9,244 nucleotides of DNA from CAYLNK01 sp964384675 (GTDB taxonomy: Bacteria; Acidobacteriota; Thermoanaerobaculia; UBA5066): NCBI GenBank assembly GCA_964384675.1, contig CAYLNK010000277.1, positions 1 to 9,244 on the forward strand, given 5' to 3'. Numbering within the stretch: the stretch's first letter is position 1; every line of letters starts with the position of its first letter. The translations under genes were made by a program, and so were the position numbers. Below the pieces are notes generated by a model, which ran no database searches, was not told the DNA's origin, and saw only the letters and a program-made list of their open reading frames with translations. Below are positions 1 to 5,948 of this stretch, one piece after another.

Positions 1-1
1 C

Positions 2-970
2 GGCCTCCTCGCCTTCCTCGGCGTGGCGCCGAGGAGCCGCCTGACGACCTCCTTCGTCCCGTTCGGATCGCTCGTGGCGATGCTGGTCTTCACCTCGCTC
101 CACCTCTCCCGGCGCGTCGCCGCCACGAACCACGAGCTGCGGCGCCGCCTCGCCGAGATCGAGCGGCTCTCCGCCGAGAAGCTGGAGAGCGAGCGGCGCG
201 CCCGGCGCGAGGAGGTCGCCCGCAGCCTCCTCGCCGCGGAGGTCGCGCGCAAGACCGAGGAGCTGGAGGAGGCGCGCCGCCTCCAGACCTCGATGCTCCC
301 GAAGGAGCTGCCGCGGCTCTCCAACCTGGCGGTGGCGGCGCGGATGACGACCGCGACCGAGGTGGGCGGCGACTACTACGACTTCGACGTGGCCGAGAAC
401 GGCAGCGTCACGATCGCGATCGGCGACGCCACGGGACACGGCCTTCGTGCCGGGACGCTGGTCACGGCGACGAAGGGGCTCTTCGGCGCCCTCGCCCGCG
501 AGCCCGAGCTCCCCTCGGCCCTCGCGCGTTCCGCGGCGGCCATCCGCCGGATGCGCCTCCGGCTGCTCACCATGGCGCTCACCCTCGTGCGCGTCGAGGG
601 CGGCGCCATGCGGGTCGCCGCGGCCGGGATGCCGCCGGTGCTGGTGCACCGGGCCGGCGGCGGGGCCCTCGAGACCGTCTCGCTCGGAGGGATGCCTCTC
701 GGCGCGCTCGCCGGCTTCCCGTACGTCGAGGAGCGCCTCGAGCTGAGGCTCGGCGACACCGTGCTCCTGATGAGCGACGGGCTCCCCGAGATGCTGAACG
801 GCGACGACGAGATGCTCGGCTACGACCGGGTCGGCGAGGTCTTCCAGGCCCACGCCGGCGCGAGCCCGTCCGAGATCGCGGACGGTCTCCTGGCCGCGGG
901 CGACGCCTGGGCCTCGGGACGCCCCCAGGAGGACGACGTCACCTTGGTGGTCCTCCGGCGGCTCGCGTAG
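2..970 (+). CDS. SpoIIE/RsbU-type PP2C serine phosphatase, membrane-anchored (5' end outside window)
   Basis: The frame is open to the left edge, so the N-terminus is missing; the GTG at 23 lies inside the coding frame and is probably not the start. Counting from the first visible codon, residues 19-36 form a hydrophobic membrane segment, followed by a highly charged coiled coil (about 40-98) and a PP2C/SpoIIE phosphatase domain (about 95-322). Metal-binding motifs are intact: GGDYYDF (Asp124), GDATGHG (Asp142), SDGLPE (Asp259) and EDDVTLV (Asp311/312). The family dephosphorylates serine or threonine on STAS-type anti-anti-sigma proteins in partner-switching pathways, usually driven by an N-terminal sensor. 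The visible layout (last membrane helix, coiled coil, phosphatase) resembles receptors of the 7TMR-DISM kind, but the sensor itself is not visible. No STAS or RsbW-like partner is present in the window. The stop TAG lies 6 bp from the stop of the opposing HD-GYP gene. The phosphatase assignment is firm; the sensor type is inferred. Confidence 0.93.
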   Translation, partial: GLLAFLGVAPRSRLTTSFVPFGSLVAMLVFTSLHLSRRVAATNHELRRRLAEIERLSAEKLESERRARREEVARSLLAAEVARKTEELEEARRLQTSMLPKELPRLSNLAVAARMTTATEVGGDYYDFDVAENGSVTIAIGDATGHGLRAGTLVTATKGLFGALAREPELPSALARSAAAIRRMRLRLLTMALTLVRVEGGAMRVAAAGMPPVLVHRAGGGALETVSLGGMPLGALAGFPYVEERLELRLGDTVLLMSDGLPEMLNGDDEMLGYDRVGEVFQAHAGASPSEIADGLLAAGDAWASGRPQEDDVTLVVLRRLA

Positions 971-976
971 AGGACG

Positions 977-2113
977 TCAGGCGTCGACGTCGGGGAAGCG
1001 CGCGTGGATCGCCCGGACCTGCGGCTCCTCCGAGAGGAACGCCGCCACGCACGCGGTGTCGAAACGGCTCCCGGCCCCGGCCCGGATGAAGTCGAACGCC
1101 TCCTCCAGGCTCCAGGGCGCCTTGTACGGCCGTTCGCTGGTGAGCGCGTCGAAGACGTCGGCGACCGAGACGATCCGCGCCTCGAGCGGGACCTCGCCGC
1201 CCGAGCGCCCTTCCGGGTAGCCGCTCCCGTCGATCGCCTCGTGGTGGTAGAGGACGATGTTGCGGAGGAGCGCCGCGTGCGGGAAGAGCGCGGCCTCCGC
1301 CTCGTCGAGGGCCCCGTCCACGATCGCCGCGCCGCGGGTCACGTGCGTGCGCATCACCTCGATCTCGTCGGGCGTCAACGAGCCGTGCTTGAAGAGGATC
1401 CGGTCGGGGATGACGAGCTTTCCGATGTCGTGGACCCGCGCGAAGAGGAACAGGTGCTCGACGAACTCGTCGTCGGGACCGGACGTCCCGGCCATCCGCC
1501 GGGCGATCAGGCGGGCGTAGCGGGAGACGCGCTCCAGGTGGCTGGCGGTCTCCGGGTCCCGCTCGCGGCTCAGCTTGGACACGACCCGCATCGCCGAGCG
1601 CAGCGTCCCGGCGGCGTTCGCGCCCCGCAGCACCACCAGCGAGATCAGCTGGACGTGGAGCCTCAGCTTCTCGACGACGCCCCGCCCGAAGTAGGCGGGC
1701 GCACGGGAGTCGAAGAAGAGGAAGCCGGCCACCGACGGCGTCCCGAAGAACGGGATGACACAGCTGGAGCGGTAGCCCAGCTCCAGGAGGCTCCGCCCGT
1801 ACCGCCGTCCGGGGGAGAGGACCCAGTCGTCGACGGTCCATTCGGGCACGTCGACGGGCAGGTCCCCGAGCGCCGGCACCTCGACGAAACGGGCCAGGTC
1901 GCCTCCCGGGCTGACGCCGTCGGCGCTCTCGAGCAGCGTCCGCAGATCGCCGCTCCTCCGGTCGTAGAGCGCGGCGGCGACGCGGCCCACTCCCGGCAGC
2001 TCGCTCCTCAGGCGCCGGTGGATCCCGACGAGCTGCGACTCGGACGTGGCGCTCTCGAGCAGGGCGGGGGACCGAACGACGCCTCGCAGGTCCCGCTCGC
2101 CGTCCCGCTCCAC
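977..2113 (-). CDS. HD-GYP domain phosphodiesterase with N-terminal GAF-like domain
   Basis: This 378-residue soluble protein probably hydrolyses cyclic di-GMP. Residues about 15-165 look like a GAF sensor: a predicted alpha/beta fold ending in GFLFFDSRAPAYF and a long helix. Residues about 170-370 are an HD-GYP domain. The metal-ligand set is visible as Glu188, His192, the HD pair His228-Asp229 with Lys232, His257 and the pair His290-His291, followed by the diagnostic DGSGYP (295-300, GYP at 298-300) and ARIVSVADVFDALTS. Having both Glu188 and the full His set suggests a complete multi-metal site and an active enzyme. The start is GTG at 2113, the first possible one after an in-frame TAG at 2125-2123; an ATG at 2121 is out of frame. 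It lies 34 bp downstream of the channel gene on the same strand, so the two may be cotranscribed, although a candidate promoter sits in the gap. The ligand of the GAF-like domain cannot be read from sequence. Confidence 0.93.
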   Translation of the reverse strand: MERDGERDLRGVVRSPALLESATSESQLVGIHRRLRSELPGVGRVAAALYDRRSGDLRTLLESADGVSPGGDLARFVEVPALGDLPVDVPEWTVDDWVLSPGRRYGRSLLELGYRSSCVIPFFGTPSVAGFLFFDSRAPAYFGRGVVEKLRLHVQLISLVVLRGANAAGTLRSAMRVVSKLSRERDPETASHLERVSRYARLIARRMAGTSGPDDEFVEHLFLFARVHDIGKLVIPDRILFKHGSLTPDEIEVMRTHVTRGAAIVDGALDEAEAALFPHAALLRNIVLYHHEAIDGSGYPEGRSGGEVPLEARIVSVADVFDALTSERPYKAPWSLEEAFDFIRAGAGSRFDTACVAAFLSEEPQVRAIHARFPDVDA

Positions 2114-2119
2114 CGCCCC

Positions 2120-2125
2120 ATGCTA
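2120..2125 (-). promoter_or_regulatory. Candidate -10 element for the HD-GYP gene (leaderless type)
   Basis: On the minus strand this reads TAGCAT, matching TATAAT at T1, A2, A5 and T6. Six bases separate it from the GTG start, so normal spacing would put the first transcribed base at or next to the start codon. Only GGGG-like sequence lies in between, not a clear Shine-Dalgarno. No convincing -35 box is seen. Low confidence as a single site; it gains some weight from similar placement at two other genes in the window. Confidence 0.3.
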
Positions 2126-2147
2126 CAAGACCGGGCGAGACCGGCGC

Positions 2148-3686
2148 TCACGTCAGGGCGAAGAACTCCCGGATCCGCCCCAGGATCGAGCTATGGGCGT
2201 CGGAGACGCGGCGGTGCCGGGATTCCTCGGAGAGCCCCTCCCGCGCCGCTTCGAGGTTCACGGCACGCGTCGCCAGGACGTGCGAGATGCCGTCCGCCAT
2301 CTCGGGCCGGGCCGCCAGGATCTCCTGGAACTTCTCCTTCTCGAGCCGCCAGCACTCCACCTGCGACGTCGCGATCACCGTGGCGCGGCGCGGCTCGCCG
2401 GTGAGCATTCCCATCTCGCCGAAGAAGCCGGGGGCCTCCAGCGTCGCCACCATGCGGGGAGCCGCCCCTTCGACGGCGAGCCGCACGGCGGCGGTCCCCC
2501 TGGCCAGGATGTAGAGGTGGTGGACCGCGCTCCCCTGCACCACCATCGCCTCGCCCGGAGCGAACGGTGCGTAGGAGAGGCGCTCGGCCAGGCGCTCCCG
2601 CTCCTCCGCGGTCAACGCGTCGAAGAGGGAGACCGCCTCCAGCGCCTTCATTCGCGCCGCCCGGCCCCGGGCCTTCACGTGGTCCTCGCGCTCGGGCCCC
2701 TCCGGCGTCACGAAGACGCTCTGCGCCGGGATCGAGAGCGGGATGTCCCAGCGCCGGAGCGCGAAGTAGACCCGCGTCCTCACCATCGCGTCGGTGGGGT
2801 CGTCCTCGGCGATCGAGGTGAGCCAGTAGCGGACCGCGTACGTGGCGTAGCTCTCCTTGTACTCCCAGAGGATCACGCCCGGGGCGGGCGTCGTGGCGAC
2901 GTGGGGGATCGGCTCGCGGGTCAGCGCCTCGAGGACGACGTCGACGACCTGCGTCGGCAGGAACCGGTAGTCGACGTGGAAGTACACCCAGCGCCGCTCT
3001 CGGATCTCGGGGTCCTCCGCCCGCCGCCCGCGCACGAGCACCTGCCCTTTCATGATCAGGCTGTTCGGGATGATCAGGGTGTCGCCGTTGCGCGTCTCGA
3101 TCGACGTGTGGCGCCAGCGGATCTCCCGGACCTGCCCGGCGACCTTCTCGAAGAGGACCCAGTCGCCTTCGCGGATCGCGCCGTCCAGCTGCAGGGCGAT
3201 CCCCCCCATGACGTTGCCGAGCGTGTCCTGGAGCGAGAAGCCGATGATCGCGGTCACCACGGCGGACGTCGCGACGATCCCGGTCACGTCGACCTGGTAG
3301 ATCGAGAAGAAGTAGAAGAGCAGCGCCAGGCAGACCAGTCCGAAGCTGAGGTCCCGCAGGATGCGGGGCGGCGCCATCCGCACCTTCGGGAGGAGCACGT
3401 CGAAGAAGACGACGAAGGCGAGCCCCACGAACGCGAAGCCCTGGAGCGCGAGGGCCAGGAAGTCGAGGGTCCGCGCGGTGGCCGGCATGGCGAGGCCTCC
3501 AGCCCCCACCGCCAGAGCCCGGAGCAGGAGCGACGACGCGTACCAGACGCCGAACCGGAAGATCCGCCGCCGCTCCCGGCGGACGAAGACGAGGAGCGTC
3601 AGGGCGAGGACCGTGAACACCGCGCCGACGCGAAAGGCCTCCTGGCCCATCGCGAGACGGGCGACGAGATCGCCTACCGGGGACAT
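2148..3686 (-). CDS. MscS-family mechanosensitive channel with C-terminal cyclic-nucleotide-binding domain
   Basis: A 512-residue inner-membrane protein. Hydrophobic helices are seen at about 21-36, 47-66, 77-98 and 113-130, then the pore helix and MscS beta domain (about 134-215): VTAIIGFSLQDTLGNVMGG, the DGAIREGDWV stretch, and RNGDTLIIPNSLIMKG. The alpha/beta MscS C-domain continues to about 330. Residues about 350-450 form a cNMP-binding domain with the phosphate-binding cassette FFGEMGMLTGEPRRATVIA, keeping the Glu (424) and Arg (433/434) that contact the cyclic nucleotide in the CAP/channel family. The architecture matches bacterial cyclic-nucleotide-gated MscS relatives, so gating by cAMP or cGMP is plausible, with reduced tension response known for some family members. 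I chose ATG at 3686. The frame stays open 62 codons further (to 3872), but that stretch is low-complexity, Arg-rich and overlaps the opposing RNase gene. GTG at 3695 is an alternative start. The HD-GYP gene follows after 34 bp. Confidence 0.92.
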   Translation of the reverse strand: MSPVGDLVARLAMGQEAFRVGAVFTVLALTLLVFVRRERRRIFRFGVWYASSLLLRALAVGAGGLAMPATARTLDFLALALQGFAFVGLAFVVFFDVLLPKVRMAPPRILRDLSFGLVCLALLFYFFSIYQVDVTGIVATSAVVTAIIGFSLQDTLGNVMGGIALQLDGAIREGDWVLFEKVAGQVREIRWRHTSIETRNGDTLIIPNSLIMKGQVLVRGRRAEDPEIRERRWVYFHVDYRFLPTQVVDVVLEALTREPIPHVATTPAPGVILWEYKESYATYAVRYWLTSIAEDDPTDAMVRTRVYFALRRWDIPLSIPAQSVFVTPEGPEREDHVKARGRAARMKALEAVSLFDALTAEERERLAERLSYAPFAPGEAMVVQGSAVHHLYILARGTAAVRLAVEGAAPRMVATLEAPGFFGEMGMLTGEPRRATVIATSQVECWRLEKEKFQEILAARPEMADGISHVLATRAVNLEAAREGLSEESRHRRVSDAHSSILGRIREFFALT

Positions 3687-3709
3687 CGACGGCACGCCAA
3701 CGCGAGTCG

Positions 3710-3715
3710 ATCGTA
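3710..3715 (-). promoter_or_regulatory. Candidate -10 element for the MscS-cNMP gene
   Basis: The minus strand reads TACGAT (four of six TATAAT positions, including T1, A2 and T6) in the 62-bp divergent region between the channel and RNase genes. Normal spacing would start transcription near 3703, giving a leader of about 17 nt to the ATG at 3686 or about 8 nt to the GTG at 3695. No good -35 box is seen at the expected distance. Weak evidence. Confidence 0.25.
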
Positions 3716-3736
3716 ACGCGCGGCACCGGCGTCCGC

Positions 3737-3742
3737 GATACT
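3737..3742 (+). promoter_or_regulatory. Candidate -10 element for the RNB ribonuclease gene (leaderless type)
   Basis: GATACT matches TATAAT at A2, T3, A4 and T6. Six bases lie between it and the ATG at 3749, so the predicted first transcribed base is the A of the start codon. The intervening bases are CCTCCC, the opposite of a Shine-Dalgarno sequence, so a leadered mRNA with normal ribosome recruitment is not supported here. No clear -35 box is seen. Confidence 0.33.
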
Positions 3743-3748
3743 CCTCCC

Positions 3749-5224
3749 ATGAACGACCGCCGTGCCAGCCACCGCTCGGACCTCCACGCCCTCGCCCAGC
3801 GGGCGATGCTCGAGAGGGGCTTCGCGCCCGACTTCGAGCCCGCGGTGCTCGCCGAGGTGAACGCGCTCCCACGGGTGCCGGCCGGGGGCGGCCCGCTGCG
3901 GGACCTCACCGGTCTTCCCTGGTTCTCGGTCGACAACGACGACTCGCGCGACCTCGACCAGATCTCCGCCTCCGAACGGCTCGCGGACGGCTCGGTGCGC
4001 CTCCTCGTCGGCATCGCCGACGTCGACGCCCTGGTGCCGCTCGGCTCCGCGGCCGACCGCCACGCCCGGACCAACACGACCTCGATCTACACGGCCGGCG
4101 GGACGTTCCCGATGCTCCCCGAGCGCCTCTCGTTCGACCTCACGTCGCTGAACGAGGACGCCGAGCGGGCCTCCGTGGTGGTCGAGATGGTGGTGGCGAA
4201 GGACGGCTCCCTCACCGCGTCCGACGTCTTCCGCGCCCGGGTGAAGAACCGTGCCCGGCTCACCTACGACGCCGTCGCGGCGTGGCTCGACGGCGCGGGC
4301 CCGCGGCCCGAGCGGATCGCGCGCGTCCCGTCCGTCGAGGAGCAGGTCCGGATGCAGGACGAGGCGGCCCGCCGGCTGAAGGAGGTCCGGAAGGAGCAGG
4401 GCGCCTTGACGCTCCAGTCGATCGAGGCGCGCCCCGTCTTCGACGACGGCACGCTCGTCGACCTGAAAGCAGACAAGCCGAACCGGGCCAAGGAGCTGAT
4501 CGAGAACCTGATGGTGGCCGCCAACGGCGTCACCGCGCGCTTCCTCGAGGAGAGGCGCTTGCCGTCGATCCGGCGCGTCGTGCGGGAGCCGGCGCGGTGG
4601 GATCGCATCGTCGAGGTCGCGGCGCAGCACGGCGAGAAGCTCCCGCCGTCGCCGGACAGCCGGGCGCTGTCGCAGTTCCTGGCGAGCCGCAAGGCCGCCG
4701 ACCCTCTCCGCTTCCCCGATCTCTCGCTCGTCGTCGTCAAGCTGATGGGCCCCGGCGAGTACGTCGTCGAGAGAGACGGAGAGGAAGGGCCGGGCCACTT
4801 CGGCCTCGCCGTGAAGGACTACACGCACTCCACAGCCCCCAACCGCCGGTACCCCGACCTGATCACCCAGCGGCTCCTGAAGGCCGCCCTCGCGAACGAG
4901 GCGTGCCCCTACTCCGCCTCCGACCTCGACGACCTCGCCCTGCATTGCACCAGGAAGGAGGACGACGCCAACAAGGTCGAGCGCCGTCTCCGAAAGTCCG
5001 CCGCGGCGCTCCTCCTCTCGACGCGCGCCGGCGAGTCGTTCGACGCCGTGGTCTCGGGAGCGAGCGAGAAGGGGACCTGGGTCCGGCTCCTCCACCCGCC
5101 CGTGGAAGGGCGGGTCGTGCGTGGCTTCGACGGCCTCGACGTGGGCGACCGCGTGCGGGTGACGCTCCTCGAGACCGACGTGGAGCGCGGGTTCATCGAC
5201 TTCGCGCGTTCCCGCTCCTTCTGA
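3749..5224 (+). CDS. RNB-domain (RNase II/R family) 3'-5' exoribonuclease, short form
   Basis: A 491-residue cytoplasmic protein. Residues about 48-380 carry the RNB catalytic core: VDNDDSRDLDQ (61-71) aligns with the Asp cluster of RNase II, followed by GIADVDALV, FPMLPERLSFDL and SLNEDAER. The core ends in the family signature YTHSTAPNRRYPDLITQR (358-375). Residues about 429-487 form a short S1-like RNA-binding barrel. The N-terminal cold-shock domains of E. coli RNase II (about 640 residues) and RNase R are absent, replaced by a helical stretch of some 45 residues. In the Asp cluster, Asp62, Asp68 and Asp70 correspond to E. coli RNase II Asp201, Asp207 and Asp209, but Gln71 stands where Asp210 would be. 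The key catalytic Asp is retained, so activity is likely, perhaps with altered metal use. The ATG at 3749 has no Shine-Dalgarno. The aldolase gene follows after 26 bp on the same strand. Confidence 0.9.
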   Translation: MNDRRASHRSDLHALAQRAMLERGFAPDFEPAVLAEVNALPRVPAGGGPLRDLTGLPWFSVDNDDSRDLDQISASERLADGSVRLLVGIADVDALVPLGSAADRHARTNTTSIYTAGGTFPMLPERLSFDLTSLNEDAERASVVVEMVVAKDGSLTASDVFRARVKNRARLTYDAVAAWLDGAGPRPERIARVPSVEEQVRMQDEAARRLKEVRKEQGALTLQSIEARPVFDDGTLVDLKADKPNRAKELIENLMVAANGVTARFLEERRLPSIRRVVREPARWDRIVEVAAQHGEKLPPSPDSRALSQFLASRKAADPLRFPDLSLVVVKLMGPGEYVVERDGEEGPGHFGLAVKDYTHSTAPNRRYPDLITQRLLKAALANEACPYSASDLDDLALHCTRKEDDANKVERRLRKSAAALLLSTRAGESFDAVVSGASEKGTWVRLLHPPVEGRVVRGFDGLDVGDRVRVTLLETDVERGFIDFARSRSF

Positions 5225-5237
5225 CCACGGCGTCGCG

Positions 5238-5243
5238 TACGAT
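5238..5243 (+). promoter_or_regulatory. Candidate -10 element for the aldolase gene (leaderless type)
   Basis: TACGAT lies in the 26-bp gap between the RNase stop and the aldolase GTG at 5251, with seven bases between it and the start codon. Predicted initiation falls at about 5250-5251. The identical hexamer appears upstream of the MscS gene on the other strand. The gene could equally be read from the RNase transcript. No -35 box recognised. Confidence 0.28.
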
Positions 5244-5250
5244 CCTGGGC

Positions 5251-5934
5251 GTGGACGGACCGACGACGACGGCGGTGGAGGCCGGGGCGCGGCTGGAGCA
5301 GGCTCGCGCGGACGTCCTCCTCTACGCTCGCAAGATCTGGGAGACGGGCCTCGTCGTGGCGTCGGCCGGAAACGTGAGCCGGCGCGTGGACGGCTCCGGG
5401 CTCCTCGCCATCACCCCGGCGTCGATCCCGTACGACGTGATGACGCTGGAGCAGATCTCCGTCGTCGACCTCGCGACCGGGCTTCCGGAGGGGCACGGGC
5501 TCCTGCCCTCGACCGAGCTCCCGATGCACCTGGCGGTCTATCGCGCCCGACCCGACGTGGGCGCCATCCTCCACACTCACGCCCGCTCGGTCTCGACCCT
5601 GGCGATCCTCCGCCGTCCCCTCCCGCCCGTGATCGACGAGATGATCGTCTACTTCGGCGGGACCATCGAGGTGGCCGACTACGCGTTCACCGGCACCGCC
5701 GAGCTGGGAGCGAACGTCGTCCGCGCGCTCGGCGACCGGGCGGGCGTGATGCTCGCGAACCACGGGAACGTCTGCGTCGGGAGGGACCTCTCCCGCGCGT
5801 TCCAGGTCGCGGCGACGATGGAGTCGGCGGCCCGTGTCTACGTCGACGCGCTCCGGATCGGCGATCCGGTGGTCCTTCCCGGGAGCGCGCTCGCCGCGGG
5901 GCGCGCGATGTACGAGAAACGCCGGGGGTACTGA
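5251..5934 (+). CDS. Class II aldolase/adducin family protein, L-fuculose-1-phosphate aldolase-like
   Basis: A 227-residue cytoplasmic zinc enzyme, about the length of E. coli FucA (215). The zinc site is complete: Glu89 in PSTELPMH, His108 and His110 in ILHTHARS, and His171 in LANHGNVCVG. Phosphate-binding elements are recognisable as SAGNVSRR (38-45), TPASIPY (55-61) and Ser87-Thr88. The family cleaves sugar-1-phosphates to dihydroxyacetone phosphate and an aldehyde; close relatives act on L-fuculose-1-P, L-rhamnulose-1-P or 5-deoxy/methylthio-ribulose-1-P, or epimerise ribulose-5-P. By eye, the FucA catalytic Tyr113 region is PPVIDEMIVYFGG here, with Glu130 at the Tyr position, so the substrate may not be fuculose-1-P. 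The GTG at 5251 is the best start because the conserved N-terminal helix begins soon after (GTG at 5275 is a fallback). The frame is open far upstream only as a shadow of the RNase gene. No sugar kinase or isomerase lies nearby, so the pathway is unknown. Confidence 0.88.
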   Translation: MDGPTTTAVEAGARLEQARADVLLYARKIWETGLVVASAGNVSRRVDGSGLLAITPASIPYDVMTLEQISVVDLATGLPEGHGLLPSTELPMHLAVYRARPDVGAILHTHARSVSTLAILRRPLPPVIDEMIVYFGGTIEVADYAFTGTAELGANVVRALGDRAGVMLANHGNVCVGRDLSRAFQVAATMESAARVYVDALRIGDPVVLPGSALAAGRAMYEKRRGY

Positions 5935-5948
5935 CCGGAGGCCTGCGG
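5935..5948. other. 14-bp convergent gap with imperfect palindrome
   Basis: The whole gap between the aldolase and spermidine-synthase-like stops reads CCGGAGGCCTGCGG, a palindrome around AGGCCT with one mismatched pair (positions 4 and 11). It has no room for a loop and no T-tract on either strand, so it is not a standard intrinsic terminator. Any termination must use sequence inside the genes or Rho. Confidence 0.3.

Noticed and set aside
23..25. GTG at 23 as the start of the phosphatase gene
   Set aside because: The frame is open to the window edge with hydrophobic residues before it, and the membrane anchor and coiled-coil layout implies a longer N-terminal sensor.
1004..3716. Long plus-strand frames (466 and 556 codons) antisense to the HD-GYP and channel genes
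   Set aside because: They oppose strong domain matches on the minus strand, have no recognisable motif, and are dominated by Arg, Pro, Gly, Asp and His runs.
3687..3872. 62-codon N-terminal extension of the MscS channel frame
   Set aside because: Arg/Ser/Gly-rich, no membrane or signal character, and overlaps the start of the opposing RNase gene; the ATG at 3686 gives a normal channel N-terminus.
3361..5934. Open plus-strand frame of 857 codons spanning the channel gene, the RNase and the aldolase
   Set aside because: Only the last 227 codons (from 5251) encode a recognisable protein. The rest is Arg/Pro/Ala-rich low-complexity sequence lying antisense to the channel gene and out of frame with the RNase, typical of GC-rich shadow frames.
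5935..5948. Palindrome in the convergent gap as a bidirectional terminator
   Set aside because: No loop, only a short stem and no T-tract on either side.
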